DNA of 64,000 nucleotides from Chryseobacterium sp. W4I1 (GCF_030816115.1 NZ_JAUSXQ010000001.1:868001-932000); one strand, 5' to 3'; shown: positions 37,029-46,262, counted from the first letter of the stretch. Numbers and translations are program-made. The notes: generated by a model not told the origin, from the letters alone.

Positions 37029-38882
37029 ATGAAAAAAATATATACAATTTTTGCTCTGTCAGCAGCTGCCTTAGCTTTTGCCCAGATACAGAAGGTAGAA
37101 CCTGCTTTTTGGTGGAAGGGAATGAAAAATCCTGAACTTCAGATTTTAATTTATGGAAAAAATATAGCCAATAATGAAATTGAGCTTTCAGATGGAATCA
37201 AAGTAAAAAATATTCAGAAAGTTGAAAATCCGAATTATGTTTTTCTTACGGTAAATACCAATGAAATCAGCGTTCCGAAATTCAAAATCAATATTAAAAA
37301 TAAGAATAAAACCATCGATTCTTATTCATATGAACTCAAACAGAGAAGTGCAAATTCTGCCAACAGAAAAGGATTTAACAGCTCGGATGTAATTTATCTT
37401 GTTGTTCCGGATCGTTTTGCCAACGGAAACCCCAAAAATGACAGCCAGCCCGATGTTTTTGAAAAAGCCAATAGAAATTTCGATGGAGGAAGACATGGGG
37501 GAGATTTGCAGGGTATTATTCAGAATTTAGATTATCTGAAAGAGCTTGGGGCCACAACATTTTGGTCAACTCCTTTGACTGAGGATAATGAAAAAACTTA
37601 CTCTTATCACGGTTATGCCTCAAGTGATTTATATAAAATAGACTCACGTTTTGGGACTAATGAAGATTTTTACCGCCTTTCTGATGAGCTTCACAAGAGA
37701 GATATGAAACTCATTATGGATTTTGTTCCGAACCATTGGGGGTTACATCACTGGATGATCCAGGATTTACCCTCTAAAGACTGGATTCACTATTGGAATG
37801 ATGGCGAAAAAGGATTTAAAAGAAGCAATTACCGCCAGGCTGCCCATTTTGACACAAATGCTTCGGAGTCTGATATAGAAGGCTGTGTAAACGGCTGGTT
37901 TGATACCACAATGCCGGATATGAATGACAGCAATCCCCTGGTAGTAAATTATATGGTGCAAAATGCAATTTGGTGGACGGAATCTGCAAACCTTGATGGA
38001 ATCCGTGTAGATACCTACCCATATAATAACCGAAAAGGTGTTACAGAATGGACAAAACGGGTGATGAATGAATATCCTGATTTTAATATCGTAGGCGAGA
38101 CCTTAATGCACAGTCCTGCTCATATTGCCTATTGGCAGAAAGACAGTAAAGTGGGAGTAATTGAAGGATTTAATTCATACTTACCTTCTGTCATGGATTT
38201 CCCCTTACATGATATCATGGCCACCGCAGTTAATGAATCAAAAGAAGAGTGGGACAAAGGAGTTGTAAGAATTTATGATGTACTGACCAACGATTTTTTA
38301 TATCCTGATATTAACAATCTGCTGGTTTTAGTTGGAAACCATGATGTAAACAGAATAAATGATGATTTTAAAGGTGATGTTGGAAAATACAAGCTTGTAC
38401 TTTCGATGATCATGACAATGAGAGGAATTCCGCAAATTTATTATGGAGACGAAATAGGAATGCAGGGCAGTAAAACAGTGGGAGACGGCGACATTCGCAG
38501 GGATTTTCCCGGAGGATGGAAAGATGATAAGCAGAATGCCTTTACCGAAAATGGCAGAACTGCCATTCAGAAAGACTATTTTGATTTTACAAAAAAACTG
38601 TTGAACTGGAGAAAAAATAAAACCGTTATCCACACCGGAAAAACAAAACATTACGCACCGGAAAATAATGTATACGTTTATTTCCGCTACAATGAAAAAG
38701 AAAGTGTAATGGTAGTTGTAAATAACAGTGATAAAGAACAGACACTTAGCTTAAAGCGTTTTGCTGAATCTTTGAGTGATAGTACAAAAGGAAAAGATGT
38801 AATTTCCGGAAAAGAATTTTCTATACAAAACAGCTTGACTGTTCCCGCAAAAACCTCATTGATTATTGAACTCCAAAAATAA
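37029..38882 (+). CDS. Alpha-amylase family GH13 (SusA/neopullulanase-like)
   Basis: Cuts alpha-1,4 linkages in imported malto-oligosaccharides or pullulan. The 617-residue protein has a signal peptide (to AFAQ), an N-terminal cyclomaltodextrinase-type beta domain (about 20-105) and a TIM barrel with all GH13 regions: DFVPNHWG, the nucleophile D328 in DGIRVDTY, the acid/base E357 in NIVGE, and D439 in VGNHDVNR. A C-terminal beta domain follows. It probably starts a second transcription unit with the NTF2-like and sugar-transporter genes, since a terminator precedes it. Confidence 0.95.
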   Translation: MKKIYTIFALSAAALAFAQIQKVEPAFWWKGMKNPELQILIYGKNIANNEIELSDGIKVKNIQKVENPNYVFLTVNTNEISVPKFKINIKNKNKTIDSYSYELKQRSANSANRKGFNSSDVIYLVVPDRFANGNPKNDSQPDVFEKANRNFDGGRHGGDLQGIIQNLDYLKELGATTFWSTPLTEDNEKTYSYHGYASSDLYKIDSRFGTNEDFYRLSDELHKRDMKLIMDFVPNHWGLHHWMIQDLPSKDWIHYWNDGEKGFKRSNYRQAAHFDTNASESDIEGCVNGWFDTTMPDMNDSNPLVVNYMVQNAIWWTESANLDGIRVDTYPYNNRKGVTEWTKRVMNEYPDFNIVGETLMHSPAHIAYWQKDSKVGVIEGFNSYLPSVMDFPLHDIMATAVNESKEEWDKGVVRIYDVLTNDFLYPDINNLLVLVGNHDVNRINDDFKGDVGKYKLVLSMIMTMRGIPQIYYGDEIGMQGSKTVGDGDIRRDFPGGWKDDKQNAFTENGRTAIQKDYFDFTKKLLNWRKNKTVIHTGKTKHYAPENNVYVYFRYNEKESVMVVVNNSDKEQTLSLKRFAESLSDSTKGKDVISGKEFSIQNSLTVPAKTSLIIELQK

Positions 38883-38892
38883 TTATTATACA

Positions 38893-39420
38893 ATGAAAAG
38901 AATAACACTAATCTGCACTTGGATGCTTTTAATATTCGGCTTTACAGCAATCAAAGCTCAATCCAACGGTACAAAATTTGAAAAAGATAAATCAGAAATA
39001 GAAACGATGCTCGACGGTTTCAATGGAGCTGCAGCAAAAGCAGACTTCAATACCTACTTCAATTATTTCGCAGATGAATCTACCTTTATCGGTACCGATG
39101 CGACGGAAGTTTGGGACAAAAAAGCTTTTATGGTTTGGGCAAAACCCCATTTCGACAAAAAGAAAACCTGGAACTTTACTTCCCTTAAAAGAAATATCTA
39201 CTTCAGTAAAGACGGTAAACTGGCTTGGTTTGACGAGCTTTTAGACACTCAGATGAAAATCTGCAGAGGTTCAGGCGTTGTAGAAAAAATAAACGGAGCC
39301 TGGAAGGTAAAACAGTATGTACTTTCTGTAACCGTTCCTAATGATGTTGTAGATAAAGTTGTTGTGGAAAAAGCACCAATCGAAGATGTATTAATTCAAC
39401 AGTTAAAGACACAAAAATAA
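38893..39420 (+). CDS. Secreted NTF2-like (SnoaL-type) protein in the sus locus
   Basis: A 175-residue protein from the ATG at 38893; an upstream ATG at 38866 would overlap the GH13 gene and bury the signal peptide. The signal peptide ends near AIKAQ. The NTF2-like domain (about 30-150) has the pattern IETMLDGFNGAAAKADFNTY, then STFIGTDATEVWDK and WKVKQYVLSVTVP. Such proteins can be enzymes or binding modules; none is established for starch use. Only 10 bases separate it from the GH13 gene, and the transporter ATG follows its stop directly. Co-expression with starch genes is therefore very likely. Confidence 0.8.
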   Translation: MKRITLICTWMLLIFGFTAIKAQSNGTKFEKDKSEIETMLDGFNGAAAKADFNTYFNYFADESTFIGTDATEVWDKKAFMVWAKPHFDKKKTWNFTSLKRNIYFSKDGKLAWFDELLDTQMKICRGSGVVEKINGAWKVKQYVLSVTVPNDVVDKVVVEKAPIEDVLIQQLKTQK

Positions 39421-40824
39421 ATGAATCCACCGCACAGTACTTTATCAAGAAGAATAAAACCCAACCTTACCATGCCTCAGATTATCAATATGAGTATGGG
39501 TTTTTTGGGAATCCAGATGGCTTTCGGCCTACAGAATGGAAATGCGAGCAGAATTTTAGCCAATTTAGGGGCTGATGTTCATGAGCTTTCATGGTTCTGG
39601 CTGGTTGCACCCATCACCGGACTCATCGTTCAGCCAATTATCGGACATATGGGAGACAATACCTGGAGCCCCTTGGGAAGAAGAAAACCCTACTTTTTAA
39701 TTGGAGCGGTTTTATGTGCTCTCGGGCTGGTACTTCTTCCCAATGCAGCTACAGTAACCCATTTATTTGCCGCTAATGCACTCCTGCTGGCTGTTGTATT
39801 TCTGGCGATGATGGATGCGTCTGTTAATATTGCGATGGAACCGTTCAGGGCGCTGGTAGGAGATATGCTTCCAAAACATCAGGGAACCTTAGGGTTTTCA
39901 GTTCAGACCATTCTGATCGGAATAGGAGCTGTAGTTGGATCATATATTCCAAGCATACTGACTTCCCTGGGAGTTTCCAATGAAGCGCCTGCAGGTTTTG
40001 TGGCAGATAATGTTATTTATTCATTTTACGTTGGAGCCGGCATTTTATTGCTGACCATATTGTATACTATTTTTACAACTAAAGAATATTCTCCGGAGGA
40101 ATTTGCAGCATTTGAAGATGCAAAAGATACTCCTCAGGAACCTTCAAAATTTACTGATATTTTTAAAGATTTTGCAGGAATTCCGGCGCAAATGAAAAAG
40201 CTTGGTGCAGTGCAGTTTTTCTCATGGTTTGCCTTATTTACCATGTGGGTATTTACTACAAGTGCTTTGGCTACACACCATTTTGGACTTTCTCCTCAAG
40301 ATACCCATTCAAAAGCGTTTAATAATGCAGGAGATCTCACTGGAAAACTATTCGGAATGTACAACTTGTGGGCTATTCCATTCGCATTCTTACTCACCCC
40401 AATTGCAAAAAAGATTGGAAAAAAACAAACTCATGCATTAGCACTGTTATGTGGTGGGCTAGGTTTGATTTCTATGTATTTTATTAAAGATACCAACCTT
40501 TTATGGATATCAATGATAGGTTTGGGCTTTGCCTGGGCTAGTATTCTTGCAATGCCTTATGCGATGCTTATTGAAGTCATTCCACAGCATAAAATGGGAG
40601 TGTATATGGGAATTTTTAACTTCTTTATTGTTATTCCGCAGATTATCAACGGATTATTTGGTGGAACTATTGTAAGCAATATCTTTGGAAATTATGCCAT
40701 AGATTATATTGTAGTCGGTGGTGTCTGTATGCTCATTGGAGCGGTTGTTACCATAATCTTCGTACAATCTGAAGACGAAACGCCTAAGGAAATAGAAGAG
40801 GAGATCAAACAGGTGCATTTTTAA
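39421..40824 (+). CDS. SLC45-family MFS sugar transporter (maltose/glucoside uptake)
   Basis: A 467-residue, 12-helix inner-membrane transporter of the SLC45/glycoside-cation-symporter type: MSMGFLGIQMAFGLQNGNAS, QPIIGHMGDNTWSPLGRRKP (the family RxGRRxP motif) and AMPYAMLIEVIPQHKMGVYMG. Relatives import maltose, glucose or sucrose with protons. The ATG touches the stop of the NTF2-like gene, which suggests coupling. It would bring the products of the GH97 and GH13 enzymes into the cytoplasm. A terminator follows at 40924-40948. Confidence 0.9.
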   Translation: MNPPHSTLSRRIKPNLTMPQIINMSMGFLGIQMAFGLQNGNASRILANLGADVHELSWFWLVAPITGLIVQPIIGHMGDNTWSPLGRRKPYFLIGAVLCALGLVLLPNAATVTHLFAANALLLAVVFLAMMDASVNIAMEPFRALVGDMLPKHQGTLGFSVQTILIGIGAVVGSYIPSILTSLGVSNEAPAGFVADNVIYSFYVGAGILLLTILYTIFTTKEYSPEEFAAFEDAKDTPQEPSKFTDIFKDFAGIPAQMKKLGAVQFFSWFALFTMWVFTTSALATHHFGLSPQDTHSKAFNNAGDLTGKLFGMYNLWAIPFAFLLTPIAKKIGKKQTHALALLCGGLGLISMYFIKDTNLLWISMIGLGFAWASILAMPYAMLIEVIPQHKMGVYMGIFNFFIVIPQIINGLFGGTIVSNIFGNYAIDYIVVGGVCMLIGAVVTIIFVQSEDETPKEIEEEIKQVHF

Positions 40825-41289
40825 AATATAGAAGTTAGATATCAGAGGTTAGAATTTAGATGATGGCAGTCTAAATGACTTATACGCTTATAACTTAGCA
40901 GATAACGATAGAAATTCAATAGGAGCGGGCTTTAGCCCGCTTTTTTTTAATAAATCACTTCAATAATGGCTTTAGCCAAAATTTCAAATTCAAGATTGTT
41001 TATTCTGTACCCAAACAATTTTATCGAAAATAATCCTTACGCCTAAAACATACAACTGGAATAAACTCTTGCGCCTCTGCGCTTACCAACAAATCTAAAA
41101 TTGAATAAAAATTCGCTTTAAATATAATAGTATGGAAGACCTTTATCAAAGCTTAAGAAACATTCGTGCAATAAAAATTCATCAATGACTAACCACTCTT
41201 TTATTTATACAATCAATTGAAATTTAATTTTTTATTAAGCTGCTCCATCCTTTAATTCTTTACCTTGAGATAGATTAAAATAGTAAAAA
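40825..41289. other. Intergenic region with terminator and decayed repeats
   Basis: About 465 bases between the sugar transporter and the GMC gene. It holds the terminator at 40924-40948, word-like repeats (AGATATCAGAGGTTAGAA) and the phrase CTTGCGCCTCTGCG near 41068, which has a relative at 45423-45440. I see no credible gene. Confidence 0.45.
40924..40948 (+). terminator. Terminator of the sus locus
   Basis: An 8-bp stem AGCGGGCT/AGCCCGCT with a 2-base apex, followed by a run of eight T residues. Confidence 0.8.
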
Positions 41290-42822
41290 ATGTATGACAT
41301 TATCATTATAGGAAGCGGAGCGGGTGGAGCAACGATGGCGTATCAGCTTGCAGACACCGGGAAAAAGATTTTGGTTGTAGAAAGAGGAGATTATGTGCCG
41401 GTAGAAAAAGAAAACTGGGATTCTGTAGAAGTTTTTGAGAAAAACAAATATACGACAACAGAATTATGGCTGGATAAGCATGGAAAACCATTTCGCCCCG
41501 GAATGCATTATAATGTAGGCGGGAATACCAAGTTTTACGGAGCGGCCTTGTTTCGTTTAAGAGAAGAAGATTTTAAAGAAATAAAACATTACGGCGGAAC
41601 TTCACCAGCCTGGCCAATTCAATATCAGGATTTAAAAGATTACTACCTTGAAGCAGAAAAACTGTTCCATGTTCATGGAAAAAGAGGTTCAGATCCAACA
41701 GAATCTTTTGATGCAGAACCATATCCTCATCTGCCTTTACCTCATGAGCCGAGAATTCAGGAAATCGTTGATGAATTGCTTGATTACGGTTTACATCCTT
41801 TTGAATTACCGGTTGGAGTTAATTTTAAAACTCATGAAGCAGCAAATGCGCCGTATACATTAGATCGTTTTGACGGATTTCCCGATGCCGCCGAGAGAAA
41901 AGGCGATGCTCATCTTTGTTCGCTGGCGAAAGCTTTACAATATTCCAATGTAGAATTGATGACCAATACCAAGGTAGTAAAAATCAATACCGATGATTCA
42001 GGAACCAAGGTTTCCGGAATTGTAACAGAACAAAATGGAAAGACTACAACATTGAGCGCAGATCTGGTGATACTTTCCGCCGGTGCTATTAATTCAGCAG
42101 CATTGCTTTTGGAAAGTAAAAATGAAAAATTTCCCAATGGCCTTGCCAATACTTCAGATCAGGTTGGAAGGAATTACATGTTTCACCAGAATACCGCTTT
42201 AGTGGCTTTATATACGAAACCCAATCCTACTAAGTTCGGAAAAACTTTTGGGATTAATGATTTTTATCACGCCAATAGAGGATATGACTTTCCTTTGGGG
42301 CATATTCAGATGCTGGGAAAATCAGATGAGCATCAGATTAAAGCAGATAGTCCTGTGGCAGCGCCTGGCTTTACTTTTGAATTAATGGCTGAACACGCCG
42401 TTGATTTCTGGCTTACCTCAGAAGATCTTCCGGATCCTGAAAACAGGGTGACGGTAGAAAACGGACAGATTAAAATCAGCTACAGTTCCAATAATGAAGA
42501 AGGACATCAGTTCCTGAAATCCGAACTCATCAAAGCATTGAAAGCTTCAGGAAAATTTGAAAGCTTTTTGTTTAAAGGAATTTATTTCAGCAAAGGAATG
42601 GATATTGCCTCACCCGCTCACCAGAACGGAACGACTAAGATGGGAACAGATCCGAAAACATCGGTAGTAGACACCTACTGCAAAACACATGATCTTGAAA
42701 ATTTATACATCGTTGATGGCGGATTTTTTGTCTCCAGTGGTGCAGTAAATCCAGCTCTTACCATTATTGCAATGGCATTGAGGGTAGGAGATCATCTTAA
42801 AAATCATATTTTGACATCATGA
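41290..42822 (+). CDS. GMC-family FAD oxidoreductase
   Basis: A flavoprotein of the glucose-methanol-choline family that oxidises an alcohol, possibly of a sugar. The 510-residue protein has the N-terminal FAD Rossmann motif IIIGSGAGGATMAYQLADTG, the GMC signature region (NVGGNTKFYGAALFRLREED), a second FAD segment (DLVILSAGAINSAALLLES) and the C-terminal GMC block. That block contains HQNGTTKMGTDP (active-site histidine region) and NLYIVDGGFF plus NPALTIIAMALRVGDHL. There is no signal peptide. Its stop overlaps the next ATG (ATGA), so an MFS protein is translationally coupled. The substrate is unknown. Confidence 0.92.
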   Translation: MYDIIIIGSGAGGATMAYQLADTGKKILVVERGDYVPVEKENWDSVEVFEKNKYTTTELWLDKHGKPFRPGMHYNVGGNTKFYGAALFRLREEDFKEIKHYGGTSPAWPIQYQDLKDYYLEAEKLFHVHGKRGSDPTESFDAEPYPHLPLPHEPRIQEIVDELLDYGLHPFELPVGVNFKTHEAANAPYTLDRFDGFPDAAERKGDAHLCSLAKALQYSNVELMTNTKVVKINTDDSGTKVSGIVTEQNGKTTTLSADLVILSAGAINSAALLLESKNEKFPNGLANTSDQVGRNYMFHQNTALVALYTKPNPTKFGKTFGINDFYHANRGYDFPLGHIQMLGKSDEHQIKADSPVAAPGFTFELMAEHAVDFWLTSEDLPDPENRVTVENGQIKISYSSNNEEGHQFLKSELIKALKASGKFESFLFKGIYFSKGMDIASPAHQNGTTKMGTDPKTSVVDTYCKTHDLENLYIVDGGFFVSSGAVNPALTIIAMALRVGDHLKNHILTS

Positions 42823-43985
42823 ATTCCAAACTAGCCAAAATTATTATCGTCTTTTTATTAGCTTTCTTTACCGGAGTTAATTTTGTTGTATTTCCGGCAT
42901 TGGGGACAGCTTTTACAGATTCCTCCCTTTTTGGGCTTTTATCCTCACAGTTTGGAAATTTATTTATTCCCCAAGTGATCTGTATTATTATTTCTTGCCT
43001 TGGAGCTCCGTTTTTGGTTAATAAATGGGGCCCAAAAGTTGTTTTGGCTATTGGATTATTATTGATGATTATATCGACCGGAGTCTTGTGGACGCTTCAG
43101 TTTTTCATCAATGATTCATCCTTGTTATTTCCGGTATTAATGATTTTGGTAGCATTTACGGGTTCTGGTTTTGGACTTTGCATCACCACTTTGAATCCAC
43201 TGGCGGCAAGTTTATTTGAAAATAATAAATCTTCAGCCATTCTGATCCTGCAGTTTCTGGTTGGTTTAGGAACATCTACCGCTCCACTGATGATGAATCT
43301 GATAGGAAATGTAAGAAACTGGATGTATGTTCCCGGATGCATATTTATTTTAGTAAGCATGGCGTTCACGGCTTTTTTATTATTGAAACTGGAGAAAGAA
43401 ACGTTTTTCGAGCTTCCCGGGCATTTTAAGATTCCGCCAAAATTATGGCTGTTTTTTGTAACAATTGTTCTGTATGGCTGTACTGAAGGAACGTTTGGCA
43501 GCTTTGGAGCCATCATTCTTAAAAATCAGGGACTTGATAATAACAAAGCCAGTCTGGGATTATCCCTGTTTTGGGGAGGAATGGCTTTAAACCGTTTGCT
43601 TTTTGGGATTTTTTCAAAAAACAAAGATCTTTCTTATTTGTTCCTTTTTTCACCTTTAATCGTAGCCGGATTGCTTTTATTCTTACTGCTATACCCAAAT
43701 GTAAATAGTATTGTATTAATGATGTTTTTGATTGGATTTTTTATGGGAAGTATATTTCCGGGATCTATTGGCTGGGGAACAGTAGAATTTCCTACACTCT
43801 CAGTAGTAGTTTCCGGGTACCTGATGGCTGCCAACCAAGTGGGAACAGGAATTATTACCAATGTTTTGGGAAGTTTATCAAATCAAACCAACATTATTTT
43901 CCAATTTCTAATTGTTTGTATGATTCTTATCTGCCTTTTACTTTTCTATTTAAAGAGAAACTCCAAAATAAAAGAAGCCTTTTAA
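42819..43985 (+). CDS. MFS transporter coupled to the GMC oxidoreductase
   Basis: A 388-residue, 12-helix major facilitator protein. Hydrophobic segments cover nearly the whole length, with the motif-A-like loop VNKWGPKVVLAIG between helices 2 and 3. It overlaps the GMC gene by four bases (ATGA), so the two are made together; uptake of the substrate or export of the product is a fair inference. The sequence is closest in feel to FucP/sugar-type MFS proteins, but this is not certain. A degenerate-repeat gap follows. Confidence 0.85.
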   Translation: MNSKLAKIIIVFLLAFFTGVNFVVFPALGTAFTDSSLFGLLSSQFGNLFIPQVICIIISCLGAPFLVNKWGPKVVLAIGLLLMIISTGVLWTLQFFINDSSLLFPVLMILVAFTGSGFGLCITTLNPLAASLFENNKSSAILILQFLVGLGTSTAPLMMNLIGNVRNWMYVPGCIFILVSMAFTAFLLLKLEKETFFELPGHFKIPPKLWLFFVTIVLYGCTEGTFGSFGAIILKNQGLDNNKASLGLSLFWGGMALNRLLFGIFSKNKDLSYLFLFSPLIVAGLLLFLLLYPNVNSIVLMMFLIGFFMGSIFPGSIGWGTVEFPTLSVVVSGYLMAANQVGTGIITNVLGSLSNQTNIIFQFLIVCMILICLLLFYLKRNSKIKEAF

Positions 43986-44216
43986 AGTGAATAGAAATTG
44001 AGGTATAGGGTTTGAAAGTTGGAGTGTTTGAGAGGTTTAGAGTAAATGAGTTGAGAAGTGTTGTTAGTTGCTGGTTGCTCGTTCGTAGTAGTTAAGTTAA
44101 CGAGTATTGTCTAATATATCTGAAGTCTTGGCTCTTGGTTCTTGGCTCTTGATTCTTAAGAGAAAGTAAAACTGTCAATGATGCTTGATACAAATTCACC
44201 ATTGACAATTCACTAT
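43986..44216. repeat. Degenerate word-repeat region
   Basis: Carries GTTGTTAGTTGCTGGTTGC, a short imperfect tandem (CTTGGCTCTTGGTTCTTGG) and CACCATTGACAATTCAC. These phrases resemble, in the opposite orientation, those at 25690-25830. No gene is seen. Confidence 0.4.
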
Positions 44217-44816
44217 CTACGCCAGAACTGTTTCAATTTCCGCAACAGTCTTAGAAAAATTTTCATCTTTCAATTGAGGAATCATCATTCCCTGGGATTT
44301 GAAAACTTCTACATCAGTAATCCCAATGAAGCCAAATAAAGTTCTTAAATAATGCTCCATATTCTCGATAAGTCCGTTTTCATAAATGCCGCCAACAGCA
44401 AAATTTAAATATAATTTTTTGTTTTCAAGAAGACCTTTTGGTGTTCCGTCAGCATAAGAAAATGTTTTTCCGGCAACTGCAATACTGTCGATCCATGATT
44501 TTAAAGTGGAAGGAAATGTGAAATTATAAAAAGGAACACCAATAACGATAATATCAGCTTCCTGAATTTCCTTCAATGCTTCCTTAGAATATTTTGAAGC
44601 TTCCTTCTGTTCATCGTTCTTTTCTTCATCCGGAATCCTGGAGGCACTGAAATGATGAATTTCCAGATGGGGAATAGGATTTAAAGCAAGATCACGGACA
44701 GTAACTTTACTTTCAGGATTTTTATCCAATAATTGATTGATCACTACCTGAGAAAGCTTGTTGCTGACAGAGTTTTCTCCGCTGATGCTGGTTTGGATAT
44801 TTAAAATGTTTGCCAT
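44217..44816 (-). CDS. azoR: FMN-dependent NADH:quinone oxidoreductase / azoreductase
   Basis: A 199-residue flavodoxin-like enzyme that reduces quinones or azo compounds with NADH and is thought to protect against electrophiles. Family marks are the N-terminal SGENSVSNKLSQVVINQLL, IVIGVPFYNFTFPSTLKSWI (the FMN-binding AzoR motif) and the GGIYENG loop. The length is typical. It is divergent from an HxlR-type regulator with a candidate operator between them, a common arrangement for quinone/electrophile sensing. Confidence 0.93.
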   Translation of the reverse strand: MANILNIQTSISGENSVSNKLSQVVINQLLDKNPESKVTVRDLALNPIPHLEIHHFSASRIPDEEKNDEQKEASKYSKEALKEIQEADIIVIGVPFYNFTFPSTLKSWIDSIAVAGKTFSYADGTPKGLLENKKLYLNFAVGGIYENGLIENMEHYLRTLFGFIGITDVEVFKSQGMMIPQLKDENFSKTVAEIETVLA

Positions 44817-44865
44817 TTTGTTTAAATTTTTTCGTTTTTATTAATGCCAAAATTATTGTAAATTT

Positions 44866-44900
44866 ACTTTCCAAAGTATAGCAGTTACCTAAAGGAAAGT
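44866..44900. promoter_or_regulatory. Inverted repeat between azoR and hxlR-type genes
   Basis: ACTTTCC (44866-44872) and GGAAAGT (44894-44900) form a 7-bp inverted repeat with a 21-base spacer, between two divergent genes. It is a candidate binding site for the HxlR-type regulator on both promoters. Confidence 0.4.
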
Positions 44901-44907
44901 GAGAAAA

Positions 44908-45288
44908 ATGGAAAAGCAACATAATCATAAAGATTGTATGCAGGCATTAAAGCCTGTCCGGGACACTTTAGATGTTATTAATGGAAAATGGAAACTCCAG
45001 ATTATTATTTCTTTAAATGCAGGAAATAAGCGGTTTACAGAAATTGAAAGGAGTATTCCAAAGCTTACATCAAAAGTTTTAGCCAAAGAATTAAAAGAAT
45101 TGGAACAAAACGGTCTTGTCGAAAGAATCGTTAAAGACACGTATCCCGTAAGCATAGAATATTACCCTACACCATATACCAATACCTTACATTCTGTTGT
45201 AGAATCTCTAAAAGATTGGGGCGAAAACCACCGCAAACATATCTTCGGAACCCCAATAGAGACAGAAATAACTGGAAAAGCTAAATAA
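44908..45288 (+). CDS. HxlR-family winged-helix regulator
   Basis: A DNA-binding repressor or activator of the HxlR type. The 126 residues from the ATG at 44908 carry an N-terminal cysteine (HKDC, the redox/electrophile-sensing position in many relatives). The HxlR signature LDVINGKWKLQIIISL and the winged helix FTEIERSIPKLTSKVLAKEL follow, then EYYPTPYTNTLHSVVESLKDWG. A GTG at 44899 could add three residues. It is divergent from azoR and probably controls it. Confidence 0.92.
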   Translation: MEKQHNHKDCMQALKPVRDTLDVINGKWKLQIIISLNAGNKRFTEIERSIPKLTSKVLAKELKELEQNGLVERIVKDTYPVSIEYYPTPYTNTLHSVVESLKDWGENHRKHIFGTPIETEITGKAK

Positions 45289-45502
45289 ATGTTCATTAAC
45301 AAATCTGCTTAATCCGCAAAATCCGCACGAGATAAAAAATAATGCATTCCAGAAATCAATATCCCCATAAATTTTATCTTTGATGAATCCTCGCGCCTTA
45401 AAAATATCCAAAGAGTAATAATCTTGCGCCTTGTGTTTAACCAAAAACAACCCTAAAATCCTTTCTTACCCTACATCAACATTTTCAAACACCCATATCC
45501 CC
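45289..45502. other. Intergenic region with decayed repeats
   Basis: Contains CTTAATCCGCAAAATCCGC, CCTCGCGCCTTAAAAAT and CTTGCGCCTTGTGTTTAACC; the last resembles the phrase near 41068. No gene is seen. Confidence 0.35.
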
Positions 45503-45510
45503 TACATTTG
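45503..45510 (+). promoter_or_regulatory. -7 promoter element of the pirin gene
   Basis: TACATTTG, an exact consensus match, 18 bases before the ATG at 45529. Confidence 0.55.
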
Positions 45511-45528
45511 TACCATAAATAAATCACA

Positions 45529-46257
45529 ATGAAAACAGTATATCATAAAGCAGATTCAAGAGGTCACGCAGACCATGGTTGGCTAAACAGCTACCACACA
45601 TTCAGTTTTGCCAATTATCAGAATAAAGACCGAATGAATTTTGGAGTATTGAGAGTATTGAACGACGATACCGTTTCACAAGGAATGGGATTCGGGACAC
45701 ATCCACACAGGGATATGGAAATTATTTCTATCCCATTGGAAGGAGACCTGGAACATAAAGATTCAATGGGAACCACTGCTGTTATCAAGAAAGGAGAGAT
45801 CCAGGTAATGAGTGCGGGAACCGGAGTAATGCACAGCGAATACAACAAAAATAAAGATGAAGCAGTGAAATTTCTGCAGATCTGGGTGTTTCCTAAAGAA
45901 CAGAATGTAGAGCCTAGATATGATCAGAAAAGCATCAAAGAAGGTGAGAAAATTAATGGTTTCCAACAAATCTTATCTCCTAATAAAAATGATGACGGAG
46001 TCTGGATTCATCAGGATGCATGGTTTAATATTGCAAACTTCAAGGCAGGGAACGGCAAAAATTATATGCTTAATAAAAAAGGAAATGGGGTGTATGCTTT
46101 TGTTCTTAAAGGAAGTGCAAAAGTAGGAGACAGAATTCTGAATGAAAGAGACGGATTGGGCATCTGGGATACCCAAAGCTTTAACATCGAAGCTGTGGAA
46201 GACTCCGAGATCTTATTAATGGAAGTACCGATGGAATTACCGGCTTATCTTAAATAA
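45529..46257 (+). CDS. Pirin family protein (YhhW-like bicupin)
   Basis: A 242-residue bicupin. The N-terminal metal site is complete: H58 and H60 in GTHPHRD, H102 and E104 in VMHSEYN, as in quercetinase-active YhhW. The pirin start RGHADHGWLNSYHTFSFANY is clear. Relatives dioxygenate quercetin in vitro, while their physiological role is often described as redox- or stress-linked. It is followed within 40 bases by an FMN reductase gene that has its own -7 box. The natural substrate is unknown. Confidence 0.93.
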   Translation: MKTVYHKADSRGHADHGWLNSYHTFSFANYQNKDRMNFGVLRVLNDDTVSQGMGFGTHPHRDMEIISIPLEGDLEHKDSMGTTAVIKKGEIQVMSAGTGVMHSEYNKNKDEAVKFLQIWVFPKEQNVEPRYDQKSIKEGEKINGFQQILSPNKNDDGVWIHQDAWFNIANFKAGNGKNYMLNKKGNGVYAFVLKGSAKVGDRILNERDGLGIWDTQSFNIEAVEDSEILLMEVPMELPAYLK

Positions 46258-46262
46258 AAATT

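Noticed and set aside
38866..38892. Earlier start for the NTF2-like gene in the sus locus
   Set aside because: It would overlap the GH13 gene and place nine residues before a clear signal peptide.
43986..44216. Possible small RNA in the word-repeat gap
   Set aside because: No promoter or terminator accompanies it and the repeats are simple and degenerate.
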